Below, piece after piece: positions 1 to 12,100 of a stretch of 64,000 nucleotides of DNA (within the stretch, counting starts at the first letter, position 1; each line of letters starts with the position of its first letter). The DNA comes from Diprion similis (taxonomy: Eukaryota > Arthropoda > Insecta > Hymenoptera > Diprionidae). A program made the position numbers and the translations under genes. The stretch is taken from positions 5,188,493 through 5,252,492 of the forward strand of contig NC_060115.1 of the NCBI RefSeq assembly GCF_021155765.1, read 5' to 3'. Under the pieces are notes generated by a model. The model was not told the origin of the DNA, did not search any database, and worked only from the letters and a program-made list of their open reading frames with translations.

Positions 1-584
1 TTGCGACGTGATGGCGGGGCGCTGCATCGTTTCTACAATCGACGCGCATCAGAGACGCGCCATCTTCGAATTTCAAAATTAAAACACCGGATGAAACCAC
101 AGCTATTACTCCGTATGCCAAACTATAATGCCTAAAAATTGAATGATGTATAATACACAAGTTTTTACTTCATATGATACTGGAATTTATGAAATTAATT
201 CATTTGAGAATATTCATGTAACGGAATAGAAATGAGCTAGCAACCAACTTCAGCACTGAGTTCATTGTTGACACAATTAATCAAGTTGCGCAGAAACCAA
301 TATTAGCCTTCGCGCAGCTTCACGTCGAGAAACCAATGCGATGGAACTTTTATTTCATCATGCCGTGTGAACGCCGTATGGAATGAAGATTCGCTTGAAA
401 TGGAGTAACATGTGGCACAATAACCAATAGAAATCTCGCTTTTCCCGCGTTTGTGGTTGCGATCTTACCTTCGAAATAACCTCCTCAGAATTTCCTGATG
501 TATCCGTACTTCATACAAGGCTGATTTCATCGTCCATAACCTCACCAGCACGCGTATAAGATTCGAATATTGCTAAAGCAAATC
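1..584. other. 5' flank of Elp4, no gene recognised
   Basis: I see no supported coding exon here. The stretch should hold the Elp4 promoter and 5' UTR, but I find no TATA box at a convincing distance from the start codon. A minus-strand ATGGCG context near the left edge could be the start of a divergent gene, but its frame closes after a few codons and I do not call it. Confidence 0.4.
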
Positions 585-2015
585 ATGACAAGTAGTGTTC
601 AACTTGCTAAAAGTAAAATCCCTTTTGTGCCAGGAACAAAGCCATCAATCCAGAATGCCCAGCTTCTCGTTTCGACGGGCGTTCCTTCATTGGACCATGT
701 AATCGGTTTGTATATTTTCAAGGTTAATTCAAAAGTCAATAAACAGTTTTTTGAAACCGTATTATAATTACAGGTGGCGGTCTGCCCGTGGGAACGATCA
801 TCCTCATAGGTGAGTTCTGCCTTTTTGAATCATATTTCAGAGTCAAGATTAAGTATGATAATAACATTTTACAGAGGAGGATACCTATGGCAGCTATGGT
901 AAAATTATTCTCAAATATTTCATGGCGGAGGGTGTTGTTTCTTCTCACCAGCTTCTTGTTGCATCCCAGAATATAAAACCGTCACAGCTGGTGGCTGAAT
1001 TGCCAGCAGTTTCAGTCAACTCCATCACCTGTCCTCCACCACAGGATGAAAAAATGCAAATAGCTTGGAGATACCAAAACATGAGGAAAATCGATACCTC
1101 ACCAATAGGAGGACAGCCTTTTGGACACTATTATGACCTCACTAAAACTATCGACAAGGATATTATAGAAGCAGCGAGCATCAAACACTGGGACGGATAT
1201 GATGTGAGATACACAGCAGAATCTTTTGAAAACGATGCTTACGTTGATCTGCTGAAAACTATTCAGGAGAGCATAAAAGATGGCCAATTCTCAATTTCAA
1301 GTGAACCAGAAAAAAGAAATATTCTTCGGATAGCCATTCATTCCTTGGGTTCAAGACTCTGGTCGAATGAGAAAGAAGAAACTACAACCAGTGACCTTCT
1401 GAAATTTTTCTTCTGTCTAAAATCTCTTCTGAGGAACGCATATGCCGTTGCGATGGTTACCATTCCCGCTCATCACTTTGACAACTCCGTACGTTAACAT
1501 ATGTGCAGCCAAGTATAGACCATGGCTTCATTCAATTATGCTCATAACATTATTGTGCTCCTATTTGGAGTCTAAATAATATTTACATAATAAACTATTC
1601 CTTCATAGGACGCAGTGGTAGAGAGAATAGAACATTTGTCAGACATAGCATTGAGGCTGGAGTCATTCGCTGGATCAGCTAAAGAGGCAAATCCTATATT
1701 CAGTGATTACCACGGCCTGTTACACATCCGAAAGTTGGGAGCGTTGAATTCCTTGGCACCCCATTACCCAGAATCCATGGATCTTGCTTTTAAGCTTCGC
1801 CGGAAAAAATTCGTTGTTGAGGTACATGCACATAAGTTTGAACATTGCTTCGTCATTCAAATTAATGAATCGATTTTAGAATAGAGAACCGTTTGTTTCA
1901 GGTGCTACATCTACCACCGGAATTGCCAGGTACAGCTCAAAGGGAACAAGATGAAATTGTGCCATTAACTGGGGGCTGTAGCAGTGGGGCTGGAAAAAAT
2001 CGATTAGACTTTTAA
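585..2015 (+). CDS. Elp4: Elongator complex protein 4 (five exons)
   Basis: Exons are 585-705, 774-809, 875-1488, 1609-1821 and 1902-2015, all with GT-AG introns of 65-120 bp. They sum to 1098 nt (365 residues). Elp4 is a RecA-fold subunit of the Elp4-Elp5-Elp6 ring of Elongator, which acts in modification of wobble uridine in tRNA; this is family knowledge. Visible family marks are an N-terminal block with PGTKPSIQNAQLLVSTG, then LDHVIGGGLPVGTIILIEED where a P-loop would sit (degenerate, no GKT/S), then KYFMAEGVVSSHQLLVASQ. The C-terminal part has NPIFSDYHGLLHIRKL, LHLPPELPG and the terminal G-x-x-x-LDF tail typical of Elp4. The start is the ATG at 585. Length is somewhat below the human protein but nothing appears missing. 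The 3' end lies only about 760 bp from the satellite array. Confidence 0.95.
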
Positions 2016-2158
2016 GGTGTTTACTTGAGTGTCGAAAATTGAAAGTTTCTGACATTGAGAAAAAATGTTCACTTTTTGTATATACTGATAATTTATCGAA
2101 ACAGTTTTGGAAATCCTTCGGAGACGCTCTCGAGCTGAAAACAAGAAAAATGCTGAAT

Positions 2159-2164
2159 AATAAA
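2159..2164 (+). other. Polyadenylation signal of Elp4
   Basis: AATAAA about 145 nt after the Elp4 stop codon, the first canonical signal downstream, giving a short 3' UTR. Confidence 0.6.
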
Positions 2165-2770
2165 CTATGAATAATACGTCTAAGACTGTGTGGAGGTTTT
2201 ACAGCAAAAACTCTATGATATGAAAAAATTTTCCACTCGTCAGCTAACGTAATTGTCTACGTACAGGGAATGTCAACTTGTTCAGAAATACTCTGCTTCT
2301 GAATAATTATAAAGAACCTGAAGAAAATCAAATTCCGTACAAATGTTCTTTACAACTGTGCATTTTTGTTTTCCCGTTAGAAAAGCACATAACTATGTGC
2401 TGGAGAATAAATGACAAGGTTGAACTTTCAATTAGTTGTGGCTAAAACAAGAATCATTTTGCAATTTTAGAATTGTTTGTAAGGTTGGATTTGTCTGATG
2501 TGAACACGACAAAGATATATTTCGGTAAATATTCTTTCTCCGGTTGAATTTGAACTACAATTTGGAGATGCAAACCTTAGGCTTACAAAACATGACACCA
2601 GTAAAACCGATACTGATTGCTTACTTCTATGTGATTGTGAGCTTAGGGTCATGAGGATCAATTTGACAAGCGCTGTAATTAATTCATGATATGCTGAGAT
2701 GAAAGAATTTTACAGAAGTAATCGGCTGAGCAAAGTCTAAACTCACTATGACCAACGGATCGGAAGTGAT
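2165..2770. other. Spacer between Elp4 and the satellite
   Basis: AT-rich sequence with no convincing exon, RNA gene or repeat. It separates the Elp4 3' end from the first recognisable satellite monomer. Confidence 0.5.
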
Positions 2771-2784
2771 ATCTTACGGAATTG

Positions 2785-3180
2785 GAGATGCTTCGTAAAT
2801 CTTCATATTATTGAAATCAAGAACGGAACAATTTCGTCGTATTTTCAAAGCTGGTGGTCCTACTCTGTTTCGGGTGCCGATTTTGCGATCTTGTAAATGC
2901 TGCGTACAATTCTTTGAACCAGTAATCTCAAGTAATTTTGCAAGAAAATTGATTAGCCGCAGTCCCAATACGCTGCGAGCAACGGATCGGAAGTTACAGC
3001 CAAAAAACCGCAGATTTTCAGCGCTATTTATCTGCTGTTGGTCCGACGCTTTTTTAATGTGTTTTTCGAATTTCTGGGGTTCCAATTAGCCAAGTAACGG
3101 TCATACTAATCAATTTGGAGACCGAAGATTTTCGGCTCCAAAAATCGCAAAAAAAGTAAGGCAAACCCCTTTGGATTTGT
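2785..3180. repeat. Left-edge diverged satellite monomer(s)
   Basis: The sequence aligns with the 304-bp unit (CGCAGTCCCAATACGCTGCG, TTACAGCC, AATTTTGC) but carries many substitutions. It shares variants with the right-edge copies that the core lacks: GGATCGGAAGTTACAGCC in place of the core's CCTGTAAAGTTACAGCC, GGGGTTCCAATTAGCCAAG in place of GGGCGTCGAATTAGTCTAG, and an A-rich stretch extended by about 10 bp (CGCAAAAAAAGTAAGGC). This is the pattern expected of old monomers stranded outside the zone of homogenisation. Confidence 0.85.
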
Positions 3181-6100
3181 GACGAAAATTTTGACGATTC
3201 CGAAATGTGCTGCAATGAATTCTTTCAGGCACTATTCCGACGTAATTTTGCAGGGGGAATCGATTGATCGCAGTCCCAATACGCTGCGAGCAACACCTGT
3301 AAAGTTACAGCCGAAAAACTCATGATTTTCGTCGTCATTTCTCTGCTGCTGGTCCTACGCTATTTTTGATGTGTTTTCTGAGTTCCTGGGCGTCGAATTA
3401 GTCTAGAAAACGTCATACGAATCGATTCCCAGACAAAAGATTTTTCGGCCAAAAAAAATCCAAGGCTAACCCCTTTGCATTTTTGGTGAAAATTTCGACG
3501 ACTTTGAAAAGTGCTGCAATTAATTCTGTAGGGCACTATTCCGACGTAATTTTGCGAGAGAAATCGATTAAACGCAGTCCCAATACGCTGCGAGCAACAC
3601 CTGTAAAGTTACAGCCGAAAAACTCATGATTTTCGTCGTCATTTCTCTGCTGCTGGTCCTACGCTATTTTTGATGTGTTTTCTGAGTTCCTGGGCGTCGA
3701 ATTAGTCTAGAAAACGTCATACGAATCGATTCCCTGACAAAAGATTTTTCGGCCAAAAAAAATCCAAGGCTAACCCCTTTGCATTTTTGGTGAAAATTTC
3801 GACGACTTTGAAAAGTGCTGCAATTAATTCTGTAGGGCACTATTCCGACGTAATTTTGCGAGAGAAATCGATTAAACGCAGTCCCAATACGCTGCGAGCA
3901 ACACCTGTAAAGTTACAGCCGAAAAACTCATGATTTTCGTCGTCATTTCTCTGCTGCTGGTCCTACGCTATTTTTGATGTGTTTTCTGAGTTCCTGGGCG
4001 TCGAATTAGTCTAGAAAACGTCATACGAATCGATTCCCAGACAAAAGATTTTTCGGCCAAAAAAAAATCCAAGGCTAACGCCTTTGCATTTTTGGTGAAA
4101 ATTTCGACGACTTTGAAAAGTGCTGCAATTAATTCTGTAGGGCACTATTCCGACGTAATTTTGCGAGAGAAATCGATTAAACGCAGTCCCAATACGCTGC
4201 GAGCAACACCTGTGAAGTTACAGCCGAAAAACTCATGATTTTCGTCGTCATTTCTCTGCTGCTGGTCCTACGCTATTTTTGATGTGTTTTCTGAGTTCCT
4301 GGGCGTCGAATTAGTCTAGAAAACGTCATACGAATCGATTCCCAGACAAAAGATTTTTCGGCCAAAAAAAATCCAAGGCTAACCCCTTTGCATTTTTGGT
4401 GAAAATTTCGAAGACTTTGAAAAGTGCTGCAATTAATTCTGTAGGGCACTATTCCGACGTAATTTTGCGAGAGAAATCGATTAAACGCAGTCCCAATACG
4501 CTGCGAGCAACACCTGTAAAGTTACAGCCGAAAAACTCATGATTTTCGTCGTCATTTCTCTGCTGCTGGTCCTACGCTATTTTTGATGTGTTTTCTGAGT
4601 TCCTGGGCGTCGAATTAGTCTAGAAAACGTCATACGAATCGATTCCCAGACAAAAGATTTTTCGGCCAAAAAAAAATCCAAGGCTAACCCCTTTGCATTT
4701 TTGGTGAAAATTTCGACGACTTTGAAAAGTGCTGCAATTAATTCTGTAGGGCACTATTCCGACGTAATTTTGCGAGAGAAATCGATTAAACGCAGTCCCA
4801 ATACGCTGCGAGCAACACCTGTAAAGTTACAGCCGAAAAACTCATGATTTTCGTCGTCATTTCTCTGCTGCTGGTCCTACGCTATTTTTGATGTGTTTTC
4901 TGAGTTCCTGGGCGTCGAATTAGTCTAGAAAACGTCATACGAATCGATTCCCAGACAAAAGATTTTTCGGCCAAAAAAAATCCAAGGCTAACCCCTTTGC
5001 ATTTTTGGTGAAAATTTCGACGACTTTGAAAAGTGCTGCAATTAATTCTGTAGGGCACTATTCCGACGTAATTTTGCGAGAGAAATCGATTAAACGCAGT
5101 CCCAATACGCTGCGAGCAACACCTGTAAAGTTACAGCCGAAAAACTCATGATTTTCGTCGTCATTTCTCTGCTGCTGGTCCTACGCTATTTTTGATGTGT
5201 TTTCTAAGTTCCTGGGCGTCGAATTAGTCTAGGAAACGTCATACGAATCGATTCCCAGACAAAAGATTTTTCGGCCAAAAAAAAATCCAAGGCTAACCCC
5301 TTTGCATTTTTGGTGAAAATTTCGACGACTTTGAAAAGTGCTGCAATTAATTCTGTAGGGCACTATTCCGACGTAATTTTGCGAGAGAAATCGATTAAAC
5401 GCAGTCCCAATACGCTGCGAGCAACACCTGTAAAGTTACAGCCGAAAAACTCATGATTTTCGTCGTCATTTCTCTGCTGCTGGTCCTACGCTATTTTTGA
5501 TGTGTTTTCTGAGTTCCTGGGCGTCGAATTAGTCTAGAAAACGTCATACGAATCGATTCCCAGACAAAAGATTTTTCGGCCAAAAAAAATCCAAGGCTAA
5601 CCCCTTTGCATTTTTGGTGAAAATTTCGACGACTTTGAAAAGTGCTGCAATTAATTCTGTAGGGCACTATTCCGACGTAATTTTGCGAGAGAAATCGATT
5701 AAACGCAGTCCCAATACGCTGCGAGCAACACCTGTAAAGTTACAGCCGAAAAACTCATGATTTTCGTCGTCATTTCTCTGCTGCTGGTCCTACGCTATTT
5801 TTGATGTGTTTTCTGAGTTCCTGGGCGTCGAATTAGTCTAGAAAACGTCATACGAATCGATTCCCAGACAAAAGATTTTTCGGCCAAAAAAAAATCCAAG
5901 GCTAACCCCTTTGCATTTTTGGTGGAAATTTCGACGACTTTGAAAAGTGCTGCAATTAATTCTGTAGGGCACTATTCCGACGTAATTTTGCGAGAGAAAT
6001 CGATTAAACGCAGTCCCAATACGCTGCGAGCAACACCTGTAAAGTTACAGCCGAAAAACTCATGATTTTCGTCGTCATTTCTCTGCTGCTGGTCCTACGC

Positions 6101-9100
6101 TATTTTTGATGTGTTTTCTGAGTTCCTGGGCGTCGAATTAGTCTAGAAAACGTCATACGAATCGATTCCCAGACAAAAGATTTTTCGGCCAAAAAAAAAT
6201 CCAAGGCTAACCCCTTTGCATTTTTGGTGAAAATTTCGACGACTTTGAAAAGTGCTGCAATTAATTCTGTAGGGCACTATTCCGACGTAATTTTGCGAGA
6301 GAAATCGATTAAACGCAGTCCCAATACGCTGCGAGCAACACCTGTAAAGTTACAGCCGAAAAACTCATGATTTTCGTCGTCATTTCTCTGCTGCTGGTCC
6401 TACGCTATTTTTGATGTGTTTTCTGAGTTCCTGGGCGTCGAATTAGTCTAGAAAACGTCATACGAATCGATTCCCAGACAAAAGATTTTTCGGCCAAAAA
6501 AAATCCAAGGCTAACCCCTTTGCATTTTTGGTGAAAATTTCGACGACTTTGAAAAGTGCTGCAATTAATTCTGTAGGGCACTGTTCCGACGTAATTTTGC
6601 GAGAGAAATCGATTAAACGCAGTCCCAATACGCTGCGAGCAACACCTGTAAAGTTACAGCCGAAAAACTCATGATTTTCGTCGTCATTTCTCTGCTGCTG
6701 GTCCTACGCTATTTTTGATGTGTTTTCTGAGTTCCTGGGCGTCGAATTAGTCTAGAAAACGTCATACGAATCGATTCCCAGACAAAAGATTTTTCGGCCA
6801 AAAAAAATCCAAGGCTAACCCCTTTGCATTTTTGGTGAAAATTTCGACGACTTTGAAAAGTGCTGCAATTAATTCTGTAGGGCACTATTCCGACGTAATT
6901 TTGCGAGAGAAATCGATTAAACGCAGTCCCAATACGCTGCGAGCAACACCTGTAAAGTTACAGCCGAAAAACTCATGATTTTCGTCGTCATTTCTCTGCT
7001 GCTGGTCCTACGCTATTTTTGATGTGTTTTCTGAGTTCCTGGGCGTCGAATTAGTCTAGAAAACGTCATACGAATCGATTCCCAGACAAAAGATTTTTCG
7101 GCCAAAAAAAATCCAAGGCTAACCCCTTTGCATTTTTGGTGAAAATTTCGACGACTTTGAAAAGTGCTGCAATTAATTCTGTAGGGCACTATTCCGACGT
7201 AATTTTGCGAGAGAAATCGATTAAACGCAGTCCCAATACGCTGCGAGCAACACCTGTAAAGTTACAGCCGAAAAACTCATGATTTTCGTCGTCATTTCTC
7301 TGCTGCTGGTCCTACGCTATTTTTGATGTGTTTTCTGAGTTCCTGGGCGTCGAATTAGTCTAGAAAACGTCATACGAATCGATTCCCAGACAAAAGATTT
7401 TTCGGCCAAAAAAAATCCAAGGCTAACCCCTTTGCATTTTTGGTGAAAATTTCGACGACTTTGAAAAGTGCTGCAATTAATTCTGTAGGGCACTATTCCG
7501 ACGTAATTTTGCGAGAGAAATCGATCAAACGCAGTCCCAATACGCTGCGAGCAACACCTGTAAAGTTACAGCCGAAAAACTCATGATTTTCGTCGTCATT
7601 TCTCTGCTGCTGGTCCTACGCTATTTTTGATGTGTTTTCTGAGTTCCTGGGCGTCGAATTAGTCTAGAAAACGTCATACGAATCGATTCCCAGACAAAAG
7701 ATTTTTCGGCCAAAAAAAATCCAAGGCTAACCCCTTTGCATTTTTGGTGAAAATTTCGACGACTTTGAAAAGTGCTGCAATTAATTCTGTAGGGCACTAT
7801 TCCGACGTAATTTTGCGAGAGAAATCGATTAAACGCAGTCCCAATACGCTGCGAGCAACACCTGTAAAGTTACAGCCGAAAAACTCATGATTTTCGTCGT
7901 CATTTCTCTGCTGCTGGTCCTACGCTATTTTTGATGTGTTTTCTGAGTTCCTGGGCGTCGAATTAGTCTAGAAAACGTCATACGAATCGATTCCCAGACA
8001 AAAGATTTTTCGGCCAAAAAAAATCCAAGGCTAACCCCTTTGCATTTTTGGTGAAAATTTCGACGACTTTGAAAAGTGCTGCAATTAATTCTGTAGGGCA
8101 CTGTTCCGACGTAATTTTGCGAGAGAAATCGATTAAACGCAGTCCCAATACGCTGCGAGCAACACCTGTAAAGTTACAGCCGTAAAACTAATGATTTTCG
8201 TCGTCATTTCTCTGCTGCTGGTCCTACGCTATTTTTGATGTGTTTTCTGAGTTCCTGGGCGTCGAATTAGTCTAGAAAACGTTATACGAATCGATTCCCA
8301 GACAAAAGATTTTTCGGCCAAAAAAAATCCAAGGCTAACCCCTTTGCATTTTTGGTGAAAATTTCGACGACTTTGAAAAGTGCTGCAATTAATTCTGTAG
8401 GGCACTATTCCGACGTAATTTTGCGAGAGAAATCGATTAAACGCAGTCCCAATACGCTGCGAGCAACACCTGTAAAGTTACAGCCGTAAAACTAATGATT
8501 TTCGTCGTCATTTCTCTGCTGCTGGTCCTACGCTATTTTTGATGTGTTTTCTGAGTTCCTGGGCGTCGAATTAGTCTAGAAAACGTCATACGAATCGATT
8601 CCCAGACAAAAGATTTTTCGGCCAAAAAAAATCCAAGGCTAACCCCTTTGCATTTTTGGTGAAAATTTCGACGACTTTGAAAAGTGCTGCAATTAATTCT
8701 GTAGGGCACTATTCCGACGTAATTTTGCGAGAGAAATCGATTAAACGCAGTCCCAATACGCTGCGAGCAACACCTGTAAAGTTACAGCCGAAAAACTCAT
8801 GATTTTCGTCGTCATTTCTCTGCTGCTGGTCCTACGCTATTTTTGATGTGTTTTCTGAGTCCCTGGGCGTCGAATTAGTCTAGAAAACGTCATACGAATC
8901 GATTCCCAGACAAAAGATTTTTCGGCCAAAAAAAATCCAAGGCTAACCCCTTTGCATTTTTGGTGAAAATTTCGACGACTTTGAAAAGTGCTGCAATTAA
9001 TTCTGTAGGGCACTATTCCGACGTAATTTTGCGAGAGAAATCGATTAAACGCAGTCCCAATACGCTGCGAGCAACACCTGTAAAGTTACAGCCGAAAAAC

Positions 9101-12100
9101 TCATGATTTTCGTCGTCATTTCTCTGCTGCTGGTCCTACGCTATTTTTGATGTGTTTTCTGAGTTCCTGGGCGTCGAATTAGTCTAGAAAACGTCATACG
9201 AATCGATTCCCAGACAAAAGATTTTTCGGCCAAAAAAAAATCCAAGGCTAACCCCTTTGCATTTTTGGTGAAAATTTCGACGACTTTGAAAAGTGCTGCA
9301 ATTAATTCTGTAGGGCACTATTCCGACGTAATTTTGCGAGAGAAATCGATTAAACGCAGTCCCAATACGCTGCGAGCAACACCTGTAAAGTTACAGCCGA
9401 AAAACTCATGATTTTCGTCGTCATTTCTCTGCTGCTGGTCCTACGCTATTTTTGATGTGTTTTCTGAGTTCCTGGGCGTCGAATTAGTCTAGAAAACGTC
9501 ATACGAATCGATTCCCAGACAAAAGATTGTTCGGCCAAAAAAAATCCAAGGCTAACCCCTTTGCATTTTTGGTGAAAATTTCGACGACTTTGAAAAGTGC
9601 TGCAATTAATTCTGTAGGGCACTATTCCGACGTAATTTTGCGAGAGAAATCGATTAAACGCAGTCCCAATACGCTGCGAGCAACACCTGTAAAGTTACAG
9701 CCGAAAAACTCATGATTTTCGTCGTCATTTCTCTGCTGCTGGTCCTACGCTATTTTTGATGTGTTTTCTGAGTTCCTGGGCGTCGAATTAGTCTAGAAAA
9801 CGTCATACGAATCGATTCCCAGACAAAAGATTTTTCGGCCAAAAAAAATCCAAGGCTAACCCCTTTGCATTTTTGGTGAAAATTTCGACGACTTTGAAAA
9901 GTGCTGCAATTAATTCTGTAGGGCACTATTCCGACGTAATTTTGCGAGAGAAATCGATTAAACGCAGTCCCAATACGCTGCGAGCAACACCTGTAAAGTT
10001 ACAGCCGAAAAACTCATGATTTTCGTCGTCATTTCTCTGCTGCTGGTCCTACGCTATTTTTGATGTGTTTTCTGAGTTCCTGGGCGTCGAATTAGTCTAG
10101 AAAACGTCATACGAATCGATTCCCAGACAAAAGATTGTTCGGCCAAAAAAAATCCAAGGCTAACCCCTTTGCATTTTTGGTGAAAATTTCGACGACTTTG
10201 AAAAGTGCTGCAATTAATTCTGTAGGGCACTATTCCGACGTAATTTTGCGAGAGAAATCGATTAAACGCAGTCCCAATACGCTGCGAGCAACACCTGTAA
10301 AGTTACAGCCGAAAAACTCATGATTTTCGTCGTCATTTCTCTGCTGCTGGTCCTACGCTATTTTTGATGTGTTTTCTGAGTTCCTGGGCGTCGAATTAGT
10401 CTAGAAAACGTCATACGAATCGATTCCCAGACAAAAGATTTTTCGGCCAAAAAAAATCCAAGGCTAACCCCTTTGCATTTTTGGTGAAAATTTCGACGAC
10501 TTTGAAAAGTGCTGCAATTAATTCTGTAGGGCACTATTCCGACGTAATTTTGCGAGAGAAATCGATCAAACGCAGTCCCAATACGCTGCGAGCAACACCT
10601 GTAAAGTTACAGCCGAAAAACTCATGATTTTCGTCGTCATTTCTCTGCTGCTGGTCCTACGCTATTTTTGATGTGTTTTCTGAGTTCCTGGGCGTCGAAT
10701 TAGTCTAGAAAACGTCATACGAATCGATTCCCAGACAAAAGATTTTTCGGCCAAAAAAAATCCAAGGCTAACCCCTTTGCATTTTTGGTGAAAATTTCGA
10801 CGACTTTGAAAAGTGCTGCAATTAATTCTGTAGGGCACTATTCCGACGTAATTTTGCGAGAGAAATCGATTAAACGCAGTCCCAATACGCTGCGAGCAAC
10901 ACCTGTAAAGTTACAGCCGAAAAACTCATGATTTTCGTCGTCATTTCTCTGCTGCTGGTCCTACGCTATTTTTGATGTGTTTTCTGAGTTCCTGGGCGTC
11001 GAATTAGTCTAGAAAACGTCATACGAATCGATTCCCAGACAAAAGATTTTTCGGCCAAAAAAAATCCAAGGCTAACCCCTTTGCATTTTTGGTGAAAATT
11101 TCGACGACTTTGAAAAGTGCTGCAATTAATTCTGTAGGGCACTATTCCGACGTAATTTTGCGAGAGAAATCGATTGAACGCAGTCCCAATACGCTGCGAG
11201 CAACACCTGTAAAGTTACAGCCGAAAAACTCATGATTTTCGTCGTCATTTCTCTGCTGCTGGTCCTACGCTATTTTTGATGTGTTTTCTGAGTTCCTGGG
11301 CGTCGAATTAGTCTAGAAAACGTCATACGAATCGATTCCGGGACAAAAGATTTTTCGGCCAAAAAAAATCCAAGGCTAACCCCTTTGCATTTTTGGTGAA
11401 AATTTCGACGACTTTGAAAAGTGCTGCAATTAATTCTGTAGGGCACTGTTCCGACGTAATTTTGCGAGAGAAATCGATTAAACGCAGTCCCAATACGCTG
11501 CGAGCAACACCTGTAAAGTTACAGCCGAAAAACTCATGATTTTCGTCGTCATTTCTCTGCTGCTGGTCCTACGCTATTTTTGATGTGTTTTTTGAGTTCC
11601 TGGGCGTCGAATTAGTCTGGAAAACGTCATACGAATCGATTCCCAGACAAAAGATTTTTCGGCCAAAAAAAATCCAAGGCTAACCCCTTTGCATTTTTGG
11701 TGAAAATTTCGACGACTTTGAAAAGTGCTGCAATTAATTCTGTAGGGCACTATTCCGACGTAATTTTGCGAGAGAAATCGATTAAACGCAGTCCCAATAC
11801 GCTGCGAGCAACACCTGTAAAGTTACAGCCGAAAAACTCATGATTTTCGTCGTCATTTCTCTGCTGCTGGTCCTACGCTATTTTTGATGTGTTTTTTGAG
11901 TTCCTGGGCGTCGAATTAGTCTAGAAAACGTCATACGAATCGATTCCGGGACAAAAGATTTTTCGGCCAAAAAAAATCCAAGGCTAACCCCTTTGCATTT
12001 TTGGTGGAAATTTCGACGACTTTGAAAAGTGCTGCAATTAATTCTGTAGGGCACTATTCCGACGTAATTTTGCGAGAGAAATCGATTAAACGCAGTCCCA